Source: Carnobacterium_B sp045617425
GTDB lineage: Bacteria; Bacillota; Bacilli; Lactobacillales; Carnobacteriaceae
NCBI RefSeq assembly: GCF_045617425.1
Contig: NZ_JAZLIO010000015.1
Location: 293,609-357,608, forward strand
Length of the DNA: 64,000 nt
Direction of reading: 5' to 3'
The translations under genes were made by a program, and so were the position numbers. A model generated the notes under the pieces. It made no database searches. It was not told the DNA's origin and was given only the letters and a program-made list of their open reading frames with translations. Shown piece after piece: positions 44,683-52,225 of this stretch (position 1 is its first letter; each line of letters begins with the position of its first letter).

Positions 44683-45750
44683 TTATTTTAATGTAAATGC
44701 ATCATTTGTTAATTTAAAGGATTCTTTTAACCCATCTGACACATAAACCTCTTTATCTTTTGTTACAAATATTGCATCAACATCTTCTAATGCATTCACG
44801 TATTCTAATCCCTCTTTTAAACCTTTAGAAAAGAGCGAAGTTGATAGTCCGTCGCCGTCGATTGATTTTTTAGTGATCACACTGACTCCTGCCAACTCAT
44901 TATCAAATGGATATCCTGTTTCCGGATTCATCAAGTGATGGTAATTCACTCCGTCAACTTCAAGAAACCGTTCATAAATACCTGAAGTAACGATTGACCT
45001 GTCACTCAAGGCTAAAGATCCTATAATCGTTCCACGCGTTTCAAACGGATCTTGAATCCCAACATTCCAAGCTGCGCCTTCACCTCTTGCACTATCTCCC
45101 ATAACATAAACGTTTCCGCCTAAATCAATAATCGCAGTATTCACTTCATGTTCTTTTAACACCTTTACTACTTCATCTGTGATAAAACCTTTCGCAATCG
45201 CTCCTAAATCTAAGCGCATACCTTCTTCTGACAAATAGACGGTCTGAGCTTCCTCATCAAACTTTACCTTTGAGTAATCTACCAAGTTCAACGTTTCATC
45301 AATTTCAGATTGTTCTGGTTTTCTAGCATCATCAAAACCAATATGCCATAGTTCAGTAATGGGACCGACTGTCAAATCAAAACTACCTGCAGTACTTTCA
45401 CTGTAATCATATGCTGCCTGCACTAAATAGTATAAATCATCCGATACTTTAACTGGTTCGATACCAGCTTGTTCATTAATTTTTTCAATCTCCGAGTTCT
45501 CGTTTCCTTCATCAACTGTAATCAAACCCGCTAGCTCCTCGATTCGATTAAAAGCCGCGTCTAACGCTTCTTGTTTGTCTTGATTATAGATGGTAACTTT
45601 CACAACGGTCCCCATCAAAAATTCTGTTCGCTCAAAGGGTTTTTTAGCTAGCGTACGCTCTTTTGTGTCTTCATTATTTCCACAACCAATAAGCAAGAAT
45701 AATATCGCTAGTAGGGAAATCATTACTTTCATTATCTTATTTTTTTTCAT
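44683..45750 (-). CDS. fmnB: FAD:protein FMN transferase, lipoprotein (FmnB/ApbE)
   Basis: Transfers FMN from FAD onto a threonine of extracytoplasmic flavoproteins. The signal peptide ends at lipobox LIGC with Cys23, so the enzyme is anchored outside the membrane, next to its substrate PplA. ApbE motifs are present: FLMGTVVKVTIY, RLDLGAIAKGF, DLGGNVYVMG, HHLMNPETGYP and the metal-binding DGDGLST. It is 355 residues long. It follows pplA by 168 bases and precedes dmkA by 16, in the order of the Listeria EET locus. The downstream target motif SGAT is present in the neighbouring PplA homologue. Confidence 0.92.
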   Translation of the reverse strand: MKKNKIMKVMISLLAILFLLIGCGNNEDTKERTLAKKPFERTEFLMGTVVKVTIYNQDKQEALDAAFNRIEELAGLITVDEGNENSEIEKINEQAGIEPVKVSDDLYYLVQAAYDYSESTAGSFDLTVGPITELWHIGFDDARKPEQSEIDETLNLVDYSKVKFDEEAQTVYLSEEGMRLDLGAIAKGFITDEVVKVLKEHEVNTAIIDLGGNVYVMGDSARGEGAAWNVGIQDPFETRGTIIGSLALSDRSIVTSGIYERFLEVDGVNYHHLMNPETGYPFDNELAGVSVITKKSIDGDGLSTSLFSKGLKEGLEYVNALEDVDAIFVTKDKEVYVSDGLKESFKLTNDAFTLK

Positions 45751-45918
45751 TCAGCATACTCCTTGTTCTAAAAAAAATTGTATATTTTTTCACTAACTTT
45801 ATTTAAAATAAACGGGTCCTAGAAATACATCCAAGACCCTCATATTATGTCATTTCTAACTGAATTTTTCAATCTTTATCAAAGAGGCACTTTGGATAAT
45901 GATTGATTAAAATTTGTA

Positions 45919-46404
45919 TTAGTTATCAATTTCAATTGTTTCTGTTTTACCTTCTTCTGCTGCATCAACTAATTGTTGTGCGTATTCAACAAATAATTCG
46001 TGCGAATGAGTTGCACCTGAAACGACTTCTACAGCTGATGGATCTTGTGCGTCTACTAAAGCTTGATTGTAAGCCGGAATGTATTCAGCAGGACCAGTTC
46101 CCACTTTATCTTTCATTGCTTTTTGGTATTCTGCATCTTTCGTTTTCAACTCTCCAGCATCATTTACATAATCATAAGTAGATTCTGTAATTTTTCCACC
46201 TTCAACTGTCATCCCAAAAACAACGCTCCAACCATTGTCATCAAGATTTTTCTCTTCCAATAGATAGCTTCCATCTTGCAAAGTTTCTGATGATGCAGCT
46301 ACTGTACTTTCTTTAGTAGTTGTATCGTCAGAACCACATGCTGCTAGTACAAATGTTGAAGCCAAAATAACTGACGCTAATTTCAAACCGGTTTTAAATT
46401 CCAT
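45919..46404 (-). CDS. pplA: PplA-like FMN-binding lipoprotein (single FMN domain)
   Basis: An extracellular flavoprotein that passes electrons to ferric iron or soluble flavins. The signal peptide ends at lipobox LAAC with Cys23. One FMN-binding domain follows a Ser/Thr-rich linker, with the flavinylation motif VVSGATHS; FMN is expected on Thr132. The protein is 161 residues, about half the size of the two-domain Listeria PplA. It is the first gene of the minus-strand arm and has its own promoter at 46490-46518. In relatives the cleaved signal peptide of such lipoproteins is the source of short hydrophobic peptide pheromones. Confidence 0.88.
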   Translation of the reverse strand: MEFKTGLKLASVILASTFVLAACGSDDTTTKESTVAASSETLQDGSYLLEEKNLDDNGWSVVFGMTVEGGKITESTYDYVNDAGELKTKDAEYQKAMKDKVGTGPAEYIPAYNQALVDAQDPSAVEVVSGATHSHELFVEYAQQLVDAAEEGKTETIEIDN

Positions 46405-46489
46405 GCTATGTACCCACCCTATTTTTATAGTCTAGTCTTCCTAACGAAAGAACAATACGGCTACTTCATTTGGTTGACTATCCACTAAT

Positions 46490-46518
46490 AGTATAACTAT
46501 TTTATTTCCTATTGTCTA
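46490..46518 (-). promoter_or_regulatory. pplA-fmnB-dmkA promoter
   Basis: Minus strand TAGACA (46518-46513), 17-base spacer, TATACT (46495-46490), giving a leader of about 80 bases. The same TAGACA -35 box occurs at the divergent ndh2 promoter. Confidence 0.75.
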
Positions 46519-46799
46519 TATTTTCACATGAATTTGCAATTTCTATTTAGCGTTCTTTTATTCTTTATTTCATTCCTTAAATAATCGTCTGTAAAATAAC
46601 ATTTTAAGTCAATTTTTGCATATCAATAAACCTAGTTCTACTATTAAATGATTATTTTTATTTTCACAATTAAAGTGACGTCCGTTTGGATTCTCTTTCT
46701 ACATCAACATTTTAGTGCTGAACTGTTTATTTGTAGTACTATTTTTTTTATTTTTTTTTTAAGTATAAAGTTTATGCTTTTTCACTACTGACACTGAAT

Positions 46800-46817
46800 T
46801 TGTCAATAATGTGACAA
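46800..46817. promoter_or_regulatory. Palindromic candidate operator
   Basis: TTGTCAATAATGTGACAA is an 18-base palindrome with 6-bp arms. A further TGACA at about 46790 makes three regularly arranged half sites. It does not match the Rex (TTGTGA), Fur or CcpA consensus exactly. Confidence 0.5.
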
Positions 46818-46959
46818 CTGTTTTTGTTTTAGCATTTATCTTTTTCTTTGGTTTAATACGATTTAGAAAAAAAGATTGCGAATAATTTCATTAAAAATCA
46901 TTTTTTTTAATATTTTTTATCTTTAAAAATAATTTTTGGGAAAAATATCCTTTAAAACA

Positions 46960-46988
46960 TAGACATAATTATTTATTTTTTGTATAAT
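46960..46988 (+). promoter_or_regulatory. ndh2 promoter
   Basis: Plus strand TAGACA (46960-46965), 17-base spacer, TATAAT (46983-46988) with a TG just before the -10 box. The transcript would start about 105 bases before the ndh2 start. Confidence 0.8.
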
Positions 46989-47102
46989 ATATTTATCAGA
47001 TGGTTGTGAAACTTTTAACTAACTTGATAAGCACTTATTATTCTTCAATTTATCTATACTAAATATTTTTTTTAAAAAATGGTTGAAAAAGGAGCTAGAA
47101 AA

Positions 47103-48947
47103 ATGACTCAAACAAATGTTGTTGTTGTTGGTGCTGGTTTTGCAGGGGTTGCTGCTACAAAACAGCTAGCAAAAAAACTCAAGAAAAATAAAGAGGTAAC
47201 GATTACGTTAATCGACCGCCACTCTTACCTTACTTATATGACAGAGTTACACGAAGTAGCTGGAGGACGTGTTGAGCCTGAAGCCATCCAGTATGATTTA
47301 CAACGATTATTTGCTCGTAAGAAAAATGTTAACTTAGTAACAGATAACGTTACAGCAGTTGACCACGATAAGAAAGTAGTAACAACTGAAAATGGTTCTT
47401 ATTCTTATGACTATTTAGTTTTAGGTATGGGTGGCGAACCAAATGACTTTGGAACACCTGGAGTTAAAGAACACGGATTCACTCTTTGGTCTTTAGAAGA
47501 CGCTATTCGTTTACGCCACCACATTGAAGCAACTGTTGCAGCTGCAGCTGTTGAACATGATGCTGAAAAACGTGCTGCTATGATGCGTTTTGTGATCTGT
47601 GGTTCTGGATTTACAGGTATCGAAATGGTCGGAGAACTATTAGATTGGAAAGATGTTTTAGCAAAAGAGTACAAATTTGACGCTTCAGAGATTGAACTGA
47701 TCGTTGTTGAAGCTGCTCCAACTATCTTAAACACTCTTCCTCGTCAAGATGCAGATAAAGCTGAAAAATTTATGACGAAAAAAGGCATCAAAATCATGAA
47801 AGATTCTCCAATTATTAGTGTTGGAGCTGATTCCGTTTTATTGAAATCTGGTGAAGAACTTCCTACCAAAACATTAGTATGGACTGCAGGTGTTAAAGCT
47901 AACACAGACACAGCAGAATTTGGAATGGAACAAGCGCGTGCTGGACGTTTAGTTGCGAATGAGTTTATGGAAGCAAAAAATTTAGAAGATGTTTACGTTA
48001 TTGGCGATCTTGTCTACTATGAGGAAGAAGAAGGAAAACCAACTCCTCAAATCGTACAAGCTGCTGAACAAACTGGACACACTGCTGCTGTTAACGTTGT
48101 TGCAGCTATTGAAGGAAAAGAAAAACACAAATTCGAATCAAATTACCAAGGAACAATGGTTTCTATTGGTTCGAAATATGGTGTTGCTTACTTGATGGAT
48201 AAATTCCACCTTAGCGGATTTTTCGCTATGTTGATGAAACACATCGTTAACTTAAAATACTTCTTTGACATTCGTTCTGGTTACTACATGGTGCAATACC
48301 TGTTCCATGAATTCTTTCATATCAAAAACCAAAGAAATATTTTCCGCGGTCACCTTTCTCGTTATGGGAATGTTTTGTGGAGTGTTCCTTTAAGAGTCTT
48401 TTACGGTAGTATGTGGTGTTTTGAAGGGGTCAAAAAAGCCTTTGGTTTATTTGGTTCTCAAAGTTGGTTTGGCGATAATGTAGCTTTACCATTCTCCTGG
48501 TTACAAGATGTAACTAGTGGAGCATCCGAAGTAGTAGAAGAAGTTGCAGAACCAATTTTTGGTTTAAGCTACGTCTATGGCGAAGAACCTATGATGGTTT
48601 TCTCTAAGGCTCCTGATTGGTTTAACAGCATTATGGAATTTATGATTCCTACTCCAGAAGTTGCTTTGCTTTTCCAAAAATTCATGACTTGTGTAGAAAT
48701 TGCTATTGGATTAGCTTTGATTGCTGGCTTGTTCACTTGGTTGGCTAGTGCAGCTACTGTTGCTTTAGTTGTCAGCTTTACATTATCTGGAATGTTTTAC
48801 TGGGTAAATATGTGGTTCGTATTTGCAGCTATCGCTTTAATGAATGGCTCTGGTCGTGCATTTGGTTTAGATTACTATGTTATTCCTTGGATTCAAAAAA
48901 TAGCCGGTAAATGGTGGTATGGTACACCAAAATCTTTATACAAATAA
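47103..48947 (+). CDS. ndh2: EET-type NADH dehydrogenase Ndh2 with C-terminal membrane extension
   Basis: Oxidises NADH and reduces a (demethyl)menaquinone pool dedicated to extracellular electron transfer. The first ~400 residues are a type II NADH dehydrogenase with the FAD site VVVVGAGFAGVAAT (residues 6-19), the NAD site VICGSGFTGIEMVGEL (about 165-180) and the second FAD motif YVIGD. The remaining ~200 residues carry several hydrophobic helices (about 515-590) absent from respiratory Ndh and characteristic of EET-type proteins. The start at 47103 (MTQTNVVVV) is eight bases after AAAGGAG; the frame to 47079 is longer but starts before the ribosome binding site. The length, 614 residues, is close to that of the Listeria protein. 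Confidence 0.93.
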   Translation: MTQTNVVVVGAGFAGVAATKQLAKKLKKNKEVTITLIDRHSYLTYMTELHEVAGGRVEPEAIQYDLQRLFARKKNVNLVTDNVTAVDHDKKVVTTENGSYSYDYLVLGMGGEPNDFGTPGVKEHGFTLWSLEDAIRLRHHIEATVAAAAVEHDAEKRAAMMRFVICGSGFTGIEMVGELLDWKDVLAKEYKFDASEIELIVVEAAPTILNTLPRQDADKAEKFMTKKGIKIMKDSPIISVGADSVLLKSGEELPTKTLVWTAGVKANTDTAEFGMEQARAGRLVANEFMEAKNLEDVYVIGDLVYYEEEEGKPTPQIVQAAEQTGHTAAVNVVAAIEGKEKHKFESNYQGTMVSIGSKYGVAYLMDKFHLSGFFAMLMKHIVNLKYFFDIRSGYYMVQYLFHEFFHIKNQRNIFRGHLSRYGNVLWSVPLRVFYGSMWCFEGVKKAFGLFGSQSWFGDNVALPFSWLQDVTSGASEVVEEVAEPIFGLSYVYGEEPMMVFSKAPDWFNSIMEFMIPTPEVALLFQKFMTCVEIAIGLALIAGLFTWLASAATVALVVSFTLSGMFYWVNMWFVFAAIALMNGSGRAFGLDYYVIPWIQKIAGKWWYGTPKSLYK

Positions 48948-48977
48948 GAAAAATACGTTTCATATAGTAGCATGTTT

Positions 48978-49015
48978 GAGTGAAGGTAGGTCTCTTCTGC
49001 CTCCACTCATTTTAT
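48978..49015 (+). terminator. Terminator-like hairpin after ndh2
   Basis: GAGTGAAGGTAG pairs with CTGCCTCCACTC (two G-U pairs), followed by ATTTTATTATG. It lies about 30 bases after the ndh2 stop and could uncouple ndh2 from eetB. Confidence 0.68.
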
Positions 49016-49071
49016 TATGTCTTAAAAGGTTACTAAACTCATGTGTAAAACGATAAAAAATGTTAAGATAG

Positions 49072-49100
49072 AAAGAAGAATCCAAACAATATTCTTCTTT
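49072..49100 (+). other. Hairpin in the eetB leader
   Basis: AAAGAAGAAT / ATTCTTCTTT with a 9-base loop, about 80 bases before eetB. It may mark a second leader or attenuator; the following sequence is only moderately T-rich. No convincing promoter for eetB was found near it. Confidence 0.4.
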
Positions 49101-49181
49101 GTCTCTTGTTATTTTTATTCAATTACTAAAACAAGCAAGCATTAGTTCAACTCATTTTATAGTAGATAAGGGCTGGTATTT

Positions 49182-49751
49182 ATGACTAGAAATCAAAAAC
49201 TTGTGTATATTGCATTATTGGCAGCTCAAGCTGTTATCTTAAGCTTAGTTGAACGAAGTATTCCCTTTCCTTTTGCCTTTGCTCCAGGTGCAAAACTTGG
49301 TATTGCTAACTTGATTACTATTGTTGCTATTTTCACTTTACCATTAAAGGATAGTTTTACAGTAGTTTGGATGAGACTTATTATGACCACTCTTTTAGGT
49401 GGTACACTATCAACCTTTATGTACAGTTGTGCTGGAGCTTTACTCAGTTATGTTGGTATGTTGCTAGTCAAACAACTTGGACCAAAACGTGTCAGCATCA
49501 TCGGAATAAGTGCTACAGGCGGAATTTTGCATAATGTTGGTCAATTAGCTGTTGCAAGCTGGATTGCTCAAACATGGACGGTTATGCTGTACTTGCCAAT
49601 CTTATCTTTTATGGGTATTTTATCTGGTATCGCTATCGGTATTGCCGCTAATTATTTGATGACTCATGTACGTACCTTAAAAAACTTCAAACATCAGACG
49701 CAACAACCCGCTAAAAAAAAGCGTCGCAACACCACTTACGTAAATTCTTAG
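49182..49751 (+). CDS. eetB: EetB, Gx transporter family membrane protein
   Basis: A 189-residue membrane protein of the Gx transporter family (formerly called heptaprenyl diphosphate synthase component I), corresponding to EetB. EetB is required with EetA for electron flow from quinol to PplA in Listeria. It has five to six hydrophobic helices, with family features FAPGAKLGIANLITIVAIF and GGILHNVGQLAVA. The C-terminal tail is basic (KKKRRNTT). It lies 37 bases before dmkB. The EetA partner that normally precedes it is absent. Confidence 0.87.
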   Translation: MTRNQKLVYIALLAAQAVILSLVERSIPFPFAFAPGAKLGIANLITIVAIFTLPLKDSFTVVWMRLIMTTLLGGTLSTFMYSCAGALLSYVGMLLVKQLGPKRVSIIGISATGGILHNVGQLAVASWIAQTWTVMLYLPILSFMGILSGIAIGIAANYLMTHVRTLKNFKHQTQQPAKKKRRNTTYVNS

Positions 49752-49788
49752 ACACTGCCATAACTTATGAAACGAAAGGGGAATACAC

Positions 49789-50769
49789 ATGCAGATTCAT
49801 CCTATGTGGGAAGCCTACCCTAAATTACAATCTGAATTAATACAAACCATTGAATTGATAGATTCAAGAATTCATTTGCGAAATAAATCTATTGAACATG
49901 CTTTAGTTGATATGATGAACACAGGTGGCAAATTGGTTCGCCCAGCTTATACTTTGCTTTTTTCAACTTTTGGAAAAGATCACGATCCTAACCGAGCACG
50001 TGCTTTTGCTGCGGCTATTGAAGTGTTGCACATGGCAACTTTAATCCATGATGATGTTATTGATGATTCACCTAAAAGACGTGGCCAACAAACGATTCAA
50101 TCAAAATACGGCAAAGATATTGCCGTTTATGCTGGCGATTATTTGTTTACCGTTTCGTTTAAATTAATAACAGATTATTCTAATTCTATGAAACAAATGC
50201 AAATCAATACCAAAGGGATGGAAAAAATTTTGATGGGTGAAATTGATCAAATGCATTTAAGATACAATCAAGAAATAACGATTCGCAATTATTTGACTCA
50301 AATATCTGGTAAAACGGCTCAATTATTTGCTCTTTCATGTTACTCTGGAGCTTTAGAGAGTGGACAAACTGAACGATTTGCTCGAAATTGTTATTATATT
50401 GGAAGTCATATTGGAATGGCTTTTCAAATCAAAGATGATATTTTAGACTACACCCAAACCACGGATGGTTTTGGAAAGCCTGTTTTAGAAGACGTAAAAC
50501 AAGGAATTTATTCTGCTCCTCTTATTTATGCTATTCGTAAAAAAAATGCTGTTTTTAAAGAATTACTTGAAAAAAAAGATCAGCTAACAAAAGAAGAAAC
50601 ACAAAAAATCCAACAACTTGTTATAGATTCTGGCGGTTTAGATGAAGCAAAACGTTTAGCTGAAAAGTACACCGATAAAGCTTTAAAACGGATTGATCAA
50701 TTACCGGATAATTCAGAAAAAGAAATGATTCGTAACTTAACCCTGTCATTATTAGATAGAACGATTTAA
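49789..50769 (+). CDS. dmkB: Polyprenyl diphosphate synthase (DmkB-like)
   Basis: Makes the polyprenyl chain that DmkA attaches to DHNA. It is a 326-residue trans-prenyl synthase with the first Asp-rich motif LIHDDVIDDSPKRRG (about residues 84-98) and the second QIKDDILDYT (about 212-221). The LVRP substrate-binding arginine region is present. It ends the plus-strand EET arm, with a very strong terminator after it. In the Listeria EET locus it occupies the same place as dmkB. Confidence 0.88.
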   Translation: MQIHPMWEAYPKLQSELIQTIELIDSRIHLRNKSIEHALVDMMNTGGKLVRPAYTLLFSTFGKDHDPNRARAFAAAIEVLHMATLIHDDVIDDSPKRRGQQTIQSKYGKDIAVYAGDYLFTVSFKLITDYSNSMKQMQINTKGMEKILMGEIDQMHLRYNQEITIRNYLTQISGKTAQLFALSCYSGALESGQTERFARNCYYIGSHIGMAFQIKDDILDYTQTTDGFGKPVLEDVKQGIYSAPLIYAIRKKNAVFKELLEKKDQLTKEETQKIQQLVIDSGGLDEAKRLAEKYTDKALKRIDQLPDNSEKEMIRNLTLSLLDRTI

Positions 50770-50806
50770 TCTGACTATTATTTAGCCCTTTACTGCTCTC
50801 TAGAAT

Positions 50807-50847
50807 AAAAAGACAAGTTATCGATTTTTCCGATAACTTGTCTTTTT
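50807..50847. terminator. Bidirectional terminator at the right end of the EET locus
   Basis: A 16-bp perfect stem, AAAAGACAAGTTATCG / CGATAACTTGTCTTTT, with a 7-base loop, between convergent dmkB and the sigma-factor gene. Confidence 0.93.
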
Positions 50848-50860
50848 ATTTGAACCCTTA

Positions 50861-50874
50861 CGAGAATGGTAGAC
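50861..50874. repeat. 14-bp inverted repeat flanking the sigma-factor gene, left copy
   Basis: CGAGAATGGTAGAC; its exact reverse complement is at 51625-51638, on the other side of the sigma-factor gene and 65 bases before its start. Confidence 0.6.
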
Positions 50875-50960
50875 TCTTTATTATGGATGGATCCAACCAA
50901 TTTAAGAAAGCGTTATCATTTAACTGTAGTTGTAGCCTTGATAATTACGTTAAGAACCAA

Positions 50961-51560
50961 TTAAGATTCTAGTATAAGTTTCATTTTGCGTTTGCAACGA
51001 TCTAAAGCATTTTTTATTTGTAGACTATCACACTGTAATTGTTCAGCAATCTCATCTACTTCTATATTCTTTAAATAAAGAGAAAATACTTTTTGTTCGA
51101 GCTTTGACAATGTATGATGATAACCGGCTAATTTTTCTTTAACTTGTAAGATATCTAACGCAGACAGTCCTTCTTTTCCATTCATTATGTATTGAGGACT
51201 CATTCCTTTTTCTATCATACCATCTAAGGACTCCGCAATTTTTTCTATTCTTCGTTTCTTAGCCATATCTTTTCGAATCAAGCTAAAAATATGGTGTTTA
51301 AAATTTAGTTTGTAGAAGTTTCCAAATGTGTGGCCTTTATCTTGATCATACGTTTGTATCGTTTTATGAAAGACGATACGCGCTTCTTGCCATAGATCCT
51401 CTAACTCATAACTTTTAAGGTAGTATTCTTTCGTCAATTTTGTTACCAAGGGATGATAACGCTTAAATAAAATTTTGAATGGATACCCATCTCCATTTTT
51501 AATCATGAGAATCAATTCTTCGTCACTCATAAGATAAATTTTTTCATCTTCGTCTGCCAA
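50961..51560 (-). CDS. sigH: Sigma-70 family factor (SigH/ComX-like)
   Basis: A 199-residue alternative sigma factor. Region 2 is visible at about residues 45-95 (YYLKSYELEDLWQEARIVFHKTI) and region 4 near the C-terminus (LSKLEQKVFSLYLKNIEVDEIAEQL...IKNALDRCKRKMK). Its place after yacP/rae1 is that of sigH in Bacillus and Listeria, the homologue of competence factor ComX in lactic acid bacteria. The start is a TTG eight bases after GGAGG, which would keep translation low. comC in this window and other late competence genes could be targets; this is inference. Confidence 0.82.
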   Translation of the reverse strand: MADEDEKIYLMSDEELILMIKNGDGYPFKILFKRYHPLVTKLTKEYYLKSYELEDLWQEARIVFHKTIQTYDQDKGHTFGNFYKLNFKHHIFSLIRKDMAKKRRIEKIAESLDGMIEKGMSPQYIMNGKEGLSALDILQVKEKLAGYHHTLSKLEQKVFSLYLKNIEVDEIAEQLQCDSLQIKNALDRCKRKMKLILES

Positions 51561-51624
51561 ACTTGTCCCTCCTTCTAGTGGCTACAATAGTGTGATTTGA
51601 TGGATAACACAAGTTATTTCGATT

Positions 51625-51638
51625 GTCTACCATTCTCG
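51625..51638. repeat. 14-bp inverted repeat flanking the sigma-factor gene, right copy
   Basis: GTCTACCATTCTCG, the exact reverse complement of 50861-50874. On the minus strand it overlaps a TAGACA that may serve as a -35 box for the sigma-factor gene. Confidence 0.6.
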
Positions 51639-51667
51639 AAAACTTTCAAAATAGCTTATTCCTTATT

Positions 51668-52192
51668 CTAATGTTTTGTTAAATCATCTCTTAGTTTTTC
51701 TAATCGGTCTATTTGGTTATGCGACCAAGGCGAATTTCTTCGATAATTCTGTAAACGGTACTGTTGTGTATCAGCCTCAATAGCTTTTTTAATGCGTTTA
51801 ACATCACTAAAGAGTTCATTAGCCGATTTTCTCAAAGCACCTTTTTGGAAAATGATCCATTGTTCTGCAAGATCACTTGTTGCAACAGTTACTTGTGTTA
51901 ACAGAGTACTTTCTTTGCCAACAATGCGTTCAATATAACTATCCGCAGTTTCTCCTTCTTTCGTGAAAATAACCGATAATTGATACTTCTTATACGATTG
52001 TTGAATTCCAGGAACAAATTGGGCGTCAAATACCACATGGATATCTATACCGGTATATTTTTGGTAATTGGATAATTCGTGCAATAAAGAGTCTCTTGCA
52101 TCTTCCAATTTATCTTGGTTTTTTAGTTTTACTAAGTGTGGCCATGCCCCAATAACATTGTACCCATCCACAATCAACAACTCTCTTTTCAT
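51668..52192 (-). CDS. rae1: NYN-domain ribosome-associated endoribonuclease (Rae1/YacP)
   Basis: A 174-residue PIN-like NYN nuclease. In B. subtilis Rae1 cuts mRNA in the ribosomal A site. The catalytic acidic residues are visible in LIVDGYNVIGAW (Asp9), IHVVFDAQ and the later TVATSDLAEQ. The position between rlmB and sigH is conserved in Firmicutes. Confidence 0.88.
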   Translation of the reverse strand: MKRELLIVDGYNVIGAWPHLVKLKNQDKLEDARDSLLHELSNYQKYTGIDIHVVFDAQFVPGIQQSYKKYQLSVIFTKEGETADSYIERIVGKESTLLTQVTVATSDLAEQWIIFQKGALRKSANELFSDVKRIKKAIEADTQQYRLQNYRRNSPWSHNQIDRLEKLRDDLTKH

Positions 52193-52225
52193 GATATTTG
52201 ACCCCCTTCCCTTTTAGCTTTTTAG

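Larger units (their letters stand above)
46405..47102. promoter_or_regulatory. Divergent control region of the EET locus
   Basis: An AT-rich 698-base region between pplA and ndh2 with no supported gene. It holds two divergent promoters with the same TAGACA -35 box, long T tracts near 46742-46760 and a TTGTCA-N6-TGACAA palindrome at 46800-46817, overlapped by a second TGACA...TGTCA repeat. These look like sites for a regulator; its identity is unknown. Confidence 0.6.

Noticed and set aside
47004..47010. Rex operator at the ndh2 promoter (TTGTGAA)
   Set aside because: Only one half site is good; the second half does not match TTCACAA at the right spacing, so it is mentioned only as a possibility in the control-region finding.
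49041..49145. A 34-codon plus-strand frame in the ndh2-eetB gap that might be an eetA remnant
   Set aside because: No ribosome binding site, length far below EetA, and the translation has no resemblance that I can recognise; it also runs through the hairpin at 49072-49100.
50904..50918. CcpA cre-like site (AAGAAAGCGTTATCAT)
   Set aside because: One mismatch to the consensus but it lies downstream of the sigma-factor gene and not near any promoter; such matches are expected by chance.
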